Assembly: GCA_028871555.1 (NCBI GenBank) | Contig: JAGWNA010000008.1 | Span: 1 to 64,000, forward strand | From: Lysobacteraceae bacterium | GTDB taxonomy: Bacteria > Pseudomonadota > Gammaproteobacteria > Xanthomonadales > Rhodanobacteraceae | Direction: 5' to 3' | DNA length: 64,000 nucleotides | Shown: positions 19,702 through 29,325 of the stretch, one piece after another | Layout of the letters: the number at the start of each line of letters is the position of its first letter | Position numbering within the stretch: position 1 is the first letter of the stretch | The notes under the pieces: generated by a model | Database searches by the model: none | What the model was told of the DNA's origin: nothing | Seen by the model: the letters and a program-made list of their open reading frames with translations, nothing else | Translations under genes and position numbers: made by a program

Positions 19702-20631
19702 ATGGATCTGGCCGCCGCTTCCAGCGTGCTCCGGTTGCTGGCCGACCCCACCCGAGTGCGGCTGCTGGCCCTGCTCGAGCACGAAGAACTGACCGTGGCC
19801 GAACTGGCTGCCGTGCTGCATCTGGCGCAGCCGCGGGTATCGACCCACCTGGCCAAGCTGAAGGAAGCCGGGCTGGTGCGGGATCGGCGCGCCGGCGTGT
19901 CGGCCTATTACCGCGCCAACAACGAAGGCGATGAAACCCAGCGCCATCTGATCCGCTCGTTGCGCGAGAGCATCGACGATGCCTTGCTGCGCGAGGACAG
20001 CGCGCGCCTGCCGGGCGTACTCGCCAATCGCGCCCGCGAGGAAGGCTGGGCCGACACCGTCGCCGGCGACATGGAACGCCACTACTCGCCCGGACGCACC
20101 TGGGAAACCCTGGCGCGCTCGCTGCTGCAATTGCTGGCCACCGGCGACGTGCTGGACATCGCCTCCGGCGACGGCATCACCGCCGAACTGCTGGCGCCGC
20201 ACGCGCACGCGATCGTCTGCGTCGACAGCAGCGAGCGGGTGGTCGAGGCCGCCGCCAGGCGCCTGCGGTCCTTCACCAACGTGCAGGTGCGCCAGGGCGA
20301 CATGCATGCGCTGGATCTGGGCGAGCAACGCTTCGACCTGGTGCTGATGCTGCACGCGCTGACCTATTCCGAACATCCGGCCATGGCCGTGACCGAGGCG
20401 GCACGCCTGCTGCGTCCCGGCGGCCGGCTGCTCGCGGTGACGCTGGGCCGGCACGACCATCGTGCCGTGGTCGAACCGTTCGACCATCGCAATCTCGGCT
20501 TCAGCAGCGAGCAGCTCGACGGCTTCGCCCGCGCCGCCGGCCTGGACGTGCTCAGTTGCAACCGGCTCAGCCGCGAACGCAAGGCACCGCATTTCGAAGT
20601 GATCAGCCTGCTGGCGCGCAAGCCGCTGTGA
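19702..20631 (+). CDS. ArsR-family regulator fused to SAM-dependent methyltransferase-like domain (SahR-like)
   Basis: 309 residues. An ArsR winged helix (about 1-85: [20 protein letters not shown], then [20 protein letters not shown]) is joined to a Rossmann methyltransferase-like domain (about 130-300: [39 protein letters not shown]). This architecture, directly upstream of metH, matches SahR, the S-adenosylhomocysteine-responsive repressor of methionine-cycle genes in Proteobacteria. No arsenic-type Cys cluster is seen. AAGGA sits 6 bases before the ATG at 19702; an ATG at 19699 is equally open. It starts 47 bases before metH1. Confidence 0.85.
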   Translation: MDLAAASSVLRLLADPTRVRLLALLEHEELTVAELAAVLHLAQPRVSTHLAKLKEAGLVRDRRAGVSAYYRANNEGDETQRHLIRSLRESIDDALLREDSARLPGVLANRAREEGWADTVAGDMERHYSPGRTWETLARSLLQLLATGDVLDIASGDGITAELLAPHAHAIVCVDSSERVVEAAARRLRSFTNVQVRQGDMHALDLGEQRFDLVLMLHALTYSEHPAMAVTEAARLLRPGGRLLAVTLGRHDHRAVVEPFDHRNLGFSSEQLDGFARAAGLDVLSCNRLSRERKAPHFEVISLLARKPL

Positions 20632-20678
20632 ACACCTTTTCTCCCGCAAGGAGAGTTGACCGAACGCATGGAAATTCG

Positions 20679-21776
20679 ATGAGCACCCTGCCCTGGCTCC
20701 ACCCCGAACGCGTCGCCCTGCTCGAGCAGGCGCTGCGCCGGCGCATCCTGATCCTCGACGGCGGCATGGGCACCATGCTGCAGGCGCACGGGCTGGACGA
20801 GCACGGTTTCCGCGGCGAGCGTTTCCGGCACGGCCACGACGGCCACGCGCACGCGCATGGCGGTCATGCCCATGAGCATCCCGGCAGCTGCGACCTCAAG
20901 GGCAACAACGACCTGCTGACGCTGACCCGGCCCGGGATCATCCGCGCCGTGCACGATGCCTACCTCGACGCCGGCGCCGATCTGATCGAGACAAATACCT
21001 TCAACTCCACCCGGATCAGCCAGGCCGACTACCGGCTGCAGCATCTGGCGCATGAATTGAACCTGCACGGCGCCCGGCTGGCCCGCGCCGCCTGCGACGC
21101 GATGAGCGCGAAGACGCCGCACCAGCCCCGCTTCGTGATCGGCGTGCTCGGCCCCACCAGCCGCACCGCCTCGCTGTCGCCGGACGTCAACGATCCGGGC
21201 TTCCGCAACGTCACCTTCGAGGAACTGGTCGAGAACTACACCGAGTCGGCCAGCGGACTGGTCGAAGGCGGCGCCGACCTGATCATGGTCGAGACGATCT
21301 TCGACACGCTCAACGCCAAGGTCGCGCTGTTTGCGCTGAGCGAACTGTTCCACCAGCGTGGCGCGCGCCTGCCGGTGATGATCTCCGGCACCATCACCGA
21401 CCGCTCCGGCCGCACGCTCTCCGGGCAGACCGCCGAGGCGTTCTATTACTCGGTGCGGCATGCGCGGCCGCTGTCGGTGGGTTTCAACTGCGCGCTCGGC
21501 GCCGAGGACCTGCGCCCGCACATCCAGATCCTGGCGAACATCGCCGAGTGCCGCGTCAGCACCCATCCGAACGCCGGCCTGCCGAACGCATTGGGCGAAT
21601 ACGACGAAACCCCCGAGCACATGGCCGGCATCGTCGGCGGCTTCGCCCGCGACGGCCTGCTGAACCTGGTCGGCGGCTGCTGCGGCACCACGCCGGCGCA
21701 CATCGAGGCGATCGCGGAAGCGGTGCGCGGTTGCGCGCCGCGGGCGTTGCCGGCCCGCAACGCGGAGGCTGCATGA
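20679..21776 (+). CDS. metH: Methionine synthase, N-terminal half (homocysteine-binding module)
   Basis: 365 residues covering only the zinc homocysteine S-methyltransferase module of cobalamin-dependent MetH. The start [12 protein letters not shown] is typical. The three zinc-binding cysteines are in GFNCALG and [10 protein letters not shown]. An insertion at about residues 50-70 is very His rich (eight His in 17 residues) and replaces a short loop before [10 protein letters not shown]. Splitting MetH at this point is known in xanthomonads; the rest of the enzyme follows as a second gene. The stop overlaps the start of a small open frame (ATGA). Confidence 0.92.
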   Translation: MSTLPWLHPERVALLEQALRRRILILDGGMGTMLQAHGLDEHGFRGERFRHGHDGHAHAHGGHAHEHPGSCDLKGNNDLLTLTRPGIIRAVHDAYLDAGADLIETNTFNSTRISQADYRLQHLAHELNLHGARLARAACDAMSAKTPHQPRFVIGVLGPTSRTASLSPDVNDPGFRNVTFEELVENYTESASGLVEGGADLIMVETIFDTLNAKVALFALSELFHQRGARLPVMISGTITDRSGRTLSGQTAEAFYYSVRHARPLSVGFNCALGAEDLRPHIQILANIAECRVSTHPNAGLPNALGEYDETPEHMAGIVGGFARDGLLNLVGGCCGTTPAHIEAIAEAVRGCAPRALPARNAEAA

Positions 21777-21948
21777 ACGCCGCCGACCTACTCCCTCTCC
21801 CCTTTGGGGAAAGGGCTGGGGCGAGGGGCCGCTCTGGCAGAGAAGCCACATCAAAGCGTGCTTCGATCATCAACACGGCGAGCACCCGCCCCTCACCTCA
21901 ATCCTCTCCCCAAAGGGGAGAGGAGGCCAACGCAAGAAACCTGTTCTC

Positions 21949-21952
<4 letters not shown>
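21773..21952 (+). other. Repeat-derived 59-codon open frame bridging the two metH genes
   Basis: The gap between metH1 and metH2 is one open frame of 59 codons whose ATG overlaps the metH1 stop (ATGA, 21773-21776) and whose TGA overlaps the metH2 start (ATGA, 21949-21952). Its sequence is largely the CCCTCTCCCC-type repeat. No protein homology is seen and the product may have no function. Translating it would pass ribosomes from metH1 to metH2. It could also be a chance result of an in-frame repeat insertion. Confidence 0.5.
21789..21931. repeat. Dispersed palindrome, CTCTCCCCTTTGGGGA family
   Basis: The left part (about 21789-21832) contains CTCTCCCCTTTGGGGAAAG followed by a GC-rich run. 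The right part (about 21888-21931) contains CTCACCTCAATCCTCTCCCC and AAAGGGGAGAGG. The two halves are roughly inverted relative to each other, as in intergenic elements common in xanthomonads. Confidence 0.75.
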
Positions 21953-24660
<2,708 letters not shown>

Positions 24661-24688
24661 CCGCCCGCGGCGAGCGTGGGCGCCGCCT

Positions 24689-25033
24689 TCAGACCTCGCT
24701 CTCGACCACCACGCGGCGACGTTTCACGTCGCGCATGTGCACGACCAGGTTGTAGATCGAGACGAAGGCCGGGAAGAAATTCGAGAGAATGCCCACCGAA
24801 TCGTTCTTGCCGATGACGAAATACGCCAGCAGCAGCGCGCTGCCGCACACCGACAGCCACCAGAACGCCAGCGGCATCACCACCCGCTTCAGCTTGCGGG
24901 TGTAGTACATCTGCACGAACCAGCGGCTGGTGAACATCAGCGAGCCCGTCAGACCAACCACTTTCCACGGCGTCAGCTCGAATCCGTGCAGGGCGGCAAG
25001 AATGTGGTCGAGTTCGTGCTGCAGAAAATCCAT
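24689..25033 (-). CDS. LAB_N (lipid A biosynthesis N-terminal domain) membrane protein
   Basis: 114 residues with about three hydrophobic helices, matching the small LAB_N family (PF07578) related to the N-terminus of some lipid-A-disaccharide synthases. Typical elements are WKVVGLTGSLMFTSRWFVQM and FWWLSVCGSALLLAYFV. The molecular role is not established. The start at 25033 (MDFLQHELDH) has GAGGT seven bases upstream; an in-frame ATG at 25051 is less likely. It converges on the metH2 3' end. Confidence 0.75.
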   Translation of the reverse strand: MDFLQHELDHILAALHGFELTPWKVVGLTGSLMFTSRWFVQMYYTRKLKRVVMPLAFWWLSVCGSALLLAYFVIGKNDSVGILSNFFPAFVSIYNLVVHMRDVKRRRVVVESEV

Positions 25034-25119
25034 CGCGGTAACCTCGGGCAATCAAGCGAACAAGTTTAGCAACCCACATGCGCCAACCCCATCGATACGC
25101 CCTGCCCGGCCCGGCAAGA

Positions 25120-25148
25120 TTGACCCGGACGCCGACACCCCGTATATT
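25120..25148 (+). promoter_or_regulatory. Sigma70 promoter of tRNA-Val
   Basis: TTGACC (25120-25125), 17-base spacer, TATATT (25143-25148). The first base of the tRNA lies 15 bases after the -10 element. Spacing and sequence are close to consensus. Confidence 0.8.
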
Positions 25149-25162
25149 TGCGCGCTTCCAGC

Positions 25163-25237
25163 GGGCGGTTAGCTCAGCGGTAGAGCACTGCCTTCACACG
25201 GCAGGTGTCGCAGGTTCGATCCCTGCACCGCCCACCA
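25163..25237 (+). tRNA. tRNA-Val (anticodon CAC)
   Basis: Complete cloverleaf. The acceptor arm GGGCGGT pairs with ACCGCCC and is followed by encoded ACCA. The D-arm contains GCTCAGCGGTAGAGC. The anticodon stem CTGCC/GGCAG encloses the seven-base loop TTCACAC, giving anticodon CAC (valine, GTG codons). The T-arm is CGCAGGTTCGATCCCTGCA. Own promoter upstream and terminator downstream. Confidence 0.95.
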
Positions 25238-25264
25238 CTAGTTCCAGCAATACAAGCACTTGCG

Positions 25265-25299
25265 AAAAGCCCGATTCCCGCCGAATCGGGCTTTTTTTT
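25265..25299 (+). terminator. Rho-independent terminator after tRNA-Val
   Basis: AAAAGCCCGATTC and its complement GAATCGGGCTTTT form a stable stem with a short loop, followed by a run of T. It ends about 60 bases after the tRNA. Confidence 0.9.
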
Positions 25300-25395
25300 G
25301 CATTTTGTGATCCAGGTGTACCGTTCGCGCACCGCAATCTGGCCATGTCCATCTAAATGGCGGCACGCGTCCATCCCTGTCCATACCTGTCCATC

Positions 25396-25709
25396 CTCGC
25401 AATACGTGTCCATCCATCCGCTACAGCGAGCGCCTGGCCGAGGCAGGCATCGAACCATCAGTGGGCAGCAAGGGGGACAGCTACGACAACGCGCTCACCG
25501 AGACCATCAACGGCCTCTACAAGGCCGAGGTGATCCATCGCCGAGCGCCATGGAAAAGCCGGGAAGCGGTCGAACTGGCCACGCTGGAATGGGTGGCCTG
25601 GTTCAACCACCGCCGCCTGCTCGGATCGATCGGCTATATCCCGCCAGCAGAGGCCGAGGCAAACTCCTATCGACAACTCGCCAGTCAGGCAGCCACCGTG
25701 GAGGCCTGA
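25396..25709 (+). pseudogene. IS3-family transposase OrfB fragment
   Basis: Only the C-terminal ~100 codons of an IS3-type DDE integrase remain: SQYVSI, then (after a frameshift) RYSERLAEAGIEPSVGSKGD, SYDNALTETINGLYKAEVIH, WVAWFNHRRLLGSIGYIPPA. The last catalytic Glu lies in the ALTETIN motif. SQYVSI and RYSERL lie in different frames because TCCATC is extended by a CATC duplication near 25410-25417. The N-terminal two thirds and the left end of the element are missing. The fragment cannot encode an active transposase. Confidence 0.85.
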
Positions 25710-25748
25710 CTTAAACCAAACAGCCTCCACCGAACCCGGGGCGGTTCA
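25396..25748 (+). mobile_element. Right-end remnant of an IS3-family insertion sequence
   Basis: The transposase tail is followed by about 39 bases ending GAACCCGGGGCGGTTCA at 25748, which reads as the right terminal inverted repeat (TGAACCGCCCC on the other strand). No left end is present. The last three bases of the IS supply the stop codon of the neighbouring toxin gene. Confidence 0.75.
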
Positions 25749-26042
25749 GTAGTAGTCCGTTTCTGACTGATGGCGGACGGCCAAAATCGAGACATATTCC
25801 TGCTCGATTTCGTACAACGCCACATAGCCGCTGCTGCCGAACGAGATGAGGATCTCGCGGTACAGCGGACTGGAATCGTCGACCTTGCGACAGGAAAAGG
25901 GGAATGTCCGGAGCAGTTCCACGCCTTTGCGGATCGCTTCGATGGCACGTCTGGCCGCGTCCACATCCTTCTCGACGAGAAAGCTGAAAAGTCGCTCCAG
26001 GTCATCCGAAGCCTCGAAGGTGAATCGGACTTGGTAGCTCAA
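25746..26042 (-). CDS. ParE/RelE-type toxin
   Basis: 98 residues with the ParE/RelE superfamily pattern: FTFEASDDLERLFSFLVEKD at the N-terminus, a middle Arg-rich strand region (REILISFGSSGYVALYEIE) and the C-terminal ILAVRHQSETDYY. Members poison gyrase or translation; which applies is not evident. The start is TTG (26042), overlapping the antitoxin stop by 4 bases, the normal antitoxin-then-toxin order. The stop codon coincides with the IS terminal bases, so the original C-terminus may have been altered by one or a few residues. Confidence 0.82.
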   Translation of the reverse strand: MSYQVRFTFEASDDLERLFSFLVEKDVDAARRAIEAIRKGVELLRTFPFSCRKVDDSSPLYREILISFGSSGYVALYEIEQEYVSILAVRHQSETDYY

Positions 26043-26341
26043 CGTGCATCCTTGGACGCACGCCCTTCGGCCTGCGTGAGCATGCCCTGCAAGCGATCGA
26101 GCACTTCATCCGCCGAATGCCACTGCCCAGTCGCGCGGGCCCGCTCGCCAGCCTCGATGCCACGCTTGAGGAAGGTGGCACGTGCCTGGCGGTGCGCGAT
26201 CTCGGCGCGCAAGGCGGTTTCGATCAGACCAGACATGGTTTCTGCAGCACCCAATACATGTTCAGCTGCTTCACGCAGTTCTTGATCCACGCGAACCGGC
26301 GGCAAGGTGGAGCGTTTGGCAGCACCACTTCGATTGGCCAT
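26039..26341 (-). CDS. Antitoxin of the ParE-type pair
   Basis: 100 residues beginning [20 protein letters not shown]. The N-terminal part ([20 protein letters not shown] then [15 protein letters not shown]) suggests a ribbon-helix-helix DNA-binding domain. The C-terminal part is charged and helical and would wrap the toxin. A partly palindromic element lies just upstream, consistent with autoregulation. It overlaps the toxin gene and is presumably co-transcribed. Confidence 0.75.
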   Translation of the reverse strand: MANRSGAAKRSTLPPVRVDQELREAAEHVLGAAETMSGLIETALRAEIAHRQARATFLKRGIEAGERARATGQWHSADEVLDRLQGMLTQAEGRASKDAR

Positions 26342-26363
26342 GAGAGTTCTCCCGACTCGTTCG

Positions 26364-26379
26364 CATCACATATGTAATG
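26364..26379. promoter_or_regulatory. Palindromic operator candidate for the toxin-antitoxin pair
   Basis: A 16-base sequence centred on ACATATGT matches its own reverse complement at 14 of 16 positions. It begins 23 bases upstream of the antitoxin start, where autoregulatory sites of such pairs lie. Confidence 0.5.
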
Positions 26380-26442
26380 CAGACTACGCGCAGGCACGGC
26401 AAGGGTCAACAGCAGGCCGCTCTACTCATGTGCAGCAGCCGG

Positions 26443-26661
26443 TGTGTGCGGTGATCAAGGTCGGTGCCGGCACCAAGCTCGAAATGAAGGAAAAGAAGGC
26501 CCGCGTCGAAAACGCCCTACACGCTACCCATGCAGCCGTCGAAGAAGGCGTGGTCCCCGGCGGTGGCGTCGCGCTGATCCGTGCACTGAAGGTGGTCAAA
26601 GGCCTGAAGGGCGACAACACCGATCAGGAGCTGGGCATCGCGATCACTCGCCGCGCACGCC
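26443..26661 (+). pseudogene. groEL: groEL fragment
   Basis: About 70 codons match the GroEL region just after the apical domain: [60 protein letters not shown]. The match stops after GIAITRRA, before the equatorial C-terminal helices, and there is no start codon or N-terminal domain. It is followed at once by a terminator. Most likely a relic of a deleted or transferred groEL copy. It is not expressed as a chaperonin. Confidence 0.85.
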
Positions 26662-26667
26662 GCAAGG

Positions 26668-26698
26668 AAAACCCCGCTTCGGCGGGCTTTTCTTTTCT
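26668..26698 (+). terminator. Rho-independent terminator after the groEL fragment
   Basis: AAAACCCCGC, a TTCG loop and GCGGGCTTTTC followed by T-rich sequence. TTCG tetraloops are common in strong terminators. Confidence 0.8.
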
Positions 26699-26865
26699 GG
26701 AACTGGCAATTTATAGGATATTGACGGGATGAAATTCTCGTTCTGTCATGTGGGGTGCTGAAGCCGTGTCTGTCTCGGCGGCGAGATATACGACGAGGAT
26801 TCACCCAGATCAGCTGGCAGTCGTTGCGGCGGGTCAGGGGCAGCAAGCCGGTATCGCCATGTGGG

Positions 26866-27588
26866 TTACCCAACAACACCTATAGGCACCTCACTTTCCC
26901 AACGCTCGTCACCCGACACTGCGTCGACTGGCCCTCCAGGCGGCTCACCTATCGGTTCCGTTGCTCTCGAGCGATCATGCGGGTCGGATCGGTTGTTCGG
27001 CGGGAATACTTGGCGGGAACGGACGCCGGTCCGGGGATTGCCCTGCAACTCGTAGGCGCGCAGCAACGGATTATCGCTGGTCCCGGACGGCATCAATGGC
27101 CGGAACTTCTGCACGAGATGCTCCAACACCATGCGGCTTGCGGTTGTCACCAGTAATCGTAGTGGGGGATTGTTATGGCGCGTGCCAATCACCGCGGCTC
27201 GCAGTACGTCCAGCAGCGCGGCACGGTTGAGGTCGTCGAGATGCCGCAACGGCTCGTCCAGAAAGAAACTGCCGCCGAGTGTGGTCGCACGTGCCAGAAA
27301 CATTGCCAACGCGAGATCCTGTTGTTGCCCTTGGCTGAAATGCAGTTGGGGATCGAGTCCAGTCTCCCCATCCAGCATGCCGCGCACATTGAAACCAGTG
27401 ACAGCCTGCTCCAAGCTGATTTGCCGGAAGGCGCGGTTGATCTGCATGTGTCCGAACAGCTCGGAGATGGGATGCTCCAGCGAGCGGAACACGTGCGCAC
27501 TGCGTGTCACGATTGACTCTTCCAGGAATTTCTCAAGTCTCGCGGCGCGGTTGATCTCGTTCTGAATCGCATCAACGGATGCCTGGGC
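26866..27588 (-). pseudogene. C-terminal fragment of an SMC/RecF-like ATPase
   Basis: An open frame of 240 codons runs from the cydC stop codon to a TAA at 26866. The first ~40 codons (AQASVDAIQNEINRAARLEK and so on) look like the end of a coiled coil. An ABC-type signature (HFSQGQQQDLALAMFLARA), a Walker B region (GGSFFLDEPLRHLDDLNRAA) and a switch-like LLVTTASRMV follow. Walker A and the first coiled-coil arm are absent, so the gene has lost its 5' half. SMC-like ATPases of this sort occur in DNA repair and phage-defence systems; which one is unknown. It abuts cydC in the same frame. Confidence 0.75.
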
Positions 27589-29325
27589 TCAGACACGATC
27601 CGGATCGACCTCCGTCGTGACGCAGGCGACGATCCTGCCCTGCTCCATGGTTGCCACATGATCCACGAGGGTGGACAGGCCGCCGAGTCGGTGCGTGATC
27701 AGCAGCACGCTGCGCCCCCTCATCGCAATCGCCAGCGCCTGGTAGAGCCGGGCCGCGGTGCCGGCATCCAGGCCTTCGGTGGGTTCGTCCAGCAGCAGGA
27801 TCGGCGCATCGGCCAGCAGCGCGCGGGCGATGGCGATGCGGCGGGCCTCGCCACCGGAGACGCGGATGCCGTTCTCGCCGACCCAGGTGTCCAGGCCGTG
27901 CGGCAGGCTGGCCACGTAGCCGTCGAGCTGGGCCTGGGCAAGGACGGCATTCAACTGTTCGTCGGAAGCTTCGGGCCGGGCCAGCCGCAGGTTGTCGCGC
28001 AGGCTGGCGTCGAACAGATACGGTTGCTGCTCGACCACCGCGATGCGTGACCGCACCTCGTCGCCGTGCCAGTCCTTGAGCGAGGTGCCGCCCAGCGTGA
28101 TCGATCCCTCGTACGGGTAAAGCCGCGTCAACGCACCGACCAGGCTGCTCTTGCCCGCGCCGGAGGGACCGACCAAAGCCAGCCGGCGGCCCTGCGGCAG
28201 GTCGAGATCGATGCCATCCAGCGCCCAGGCATCATCCGGCGCGTAACGCAGTCGCAGCTGGCGGATGGTCAGGGTGTTGTCGCGGGTCGTCGGCGATGGC
28301 GCCTGCGGCTCGATCACCGGTGGCGGGGTGTCGGCCAGCGCGAACACCCGGCGTGCGGAAGTGAGCGTGGCACCAAGCTGCGCCCAGGCATCCGGCAGCG
28401 GCGCGACCGCCTCGAACGCGGCGACGGCGAGCAATACCAGCATGGTCAGCGCCGGTGGTGCGAGTGCGCCGTCCCGCAGTGCAGGCAGGCCGAGTGCCAG
28501 CGTGCACACCACGGCCAGTTGGGCACACAGCATTACCCCGGCACTGCCCAGCGCCTGCAAGCTGTCCACCCGTCGCTGCGCCTGCTGTTGCCGCCCGGCG
28601 ACCGCGGCCAGCATTTCGGCATGGGCGAATTCGGCACCGTACAGCGCCAGTTCGGCGCGCCCGCGCAGGCCGTCGGTGGCGAGCGAGCGCATGGCCTCGG
28701 CATGGATCACCATCGCCGCGCCCGGTCGCTGTGCCCGGCGCAGCGTCCACCATGGCAGCAGCGCACCGGCAAGGCCCAGCGGCAGCACCAGCAACAACCC
28801 CAGCGCAGGCAGATAGAACATCGTCGTGACGAGGATCAGCAGCGCCACCGCCATGGCAACCAGCAGCGGGATCAGCACGCCCAGGTAGGCATGCTCCAGT
28901 GCATCCACATCGACGCGCAGGCGCGAGAACAGCTCGGCGCTGCGCAACCCGCCCAGACCGGCAGGTGCCAGCGGCACCAGCCGCCCGAACAGCCAGACGC
29001 GCAGCCGTGCCAGCACCCGCAGGGTGGCCTCGTGGGTAATCAGCCGTTCGACATAGCGGCCACCGGTGCGCAGAATCGCCAGCAGCCGGATCAGCGCGGC
29101 CGGCGTGTAGTAATTGATCGCGGCGCCGCCGGCGCCGACCAGCGCCATGCTGGTGATGAAATGACCGGATACCGCGAGCAGGCCGATGCCCGACAGCGTG
29201 CTCAGCATGGCCATCGCCGCGCCGGCAGCCATCCAGCGGCGCTCATGGCGCATCAGGCCGAACAGACGGTGCAGTACGCGCAGCCCCCCCGGAGACGACT
29301 GCAGATGGCCGGGGCGATCGGTCAT
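27589..29325 (-). CDS. cydC: CydC, subunit of thiol-reductant ABC exporter
   Basis: 578 residues: six-helix membrane domain, then an ABC domain with Walker A GPSGAGKSS, signature VSGGEARRIAIARALL and Walker B PILLLDEPTEGLD. With CydD it exports cysteine/glutathione and is needed for assembly of cytochrome bd. The start overlaps cydD by four bases (ATGA). The C-terminus (MEQGRIVACVTTEVDPDRV) stops just after the last conserved strand, shorter than the usual tail, and the DNA beyond the stop is the foreign ATPase fragment. The end of the gene may mark a rearrangement. Confidence 0.93.
   Translation of the reverse strand: MTDRPGHLQSSPGGLRVLHRLFGLMRHERRWMAAGAAMAMLSTLSGIGLLAVSGHFITSMALVGAGGAAINYYTPAALIRLLAILRTGGRYVERLITHEATLRVLARLRVWLFGRLVPLAPAGLGGLRSAELFSRLRVDVDALEHAYLGVLIPLLVAMAVALLILVTTMFYLPALGLLLVLPLGLAGALLPWWTLRRAQRPGAAMVIHAEAMRSLATDGLRGRAELALYGAEFAHAEMLAAVAGRQQQAQRRVDSLQALGSAGVMLCAQLAVVCTLALGLPALRDGALAPPALTMLVLLAVAAFEAVAPLPDAWAQLGATLTSARRVFALADTPPPVIEPQAPSPTTRDNTLTIRQLRLRYAPDDAWALDGIDLDLPQGRRLALVGPSGAGKSSLVGALTRLYPYEGSITLGGTSLKDWHGDEVRSRIAVVEQQPYLFDASLRDNLRLARPEASDEQLNAVLAQAQLDGYVASLPHGLDTWVGENGIRVSGGEARRIAIARALLADAPILLLDEPTEGLDAGTAARLYQALAIAMRGRSVLLITHRLGGLSTLVDHVATMEQGRIVACVTTEVDPDRV

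Noticed and set aside
25163..27588. Direct repeat of the tRNA-Val 3' end as an attachment site
   Set aside because: No second copy of the ACCGCCCACCA end was found in the accessory patch or before cydC.
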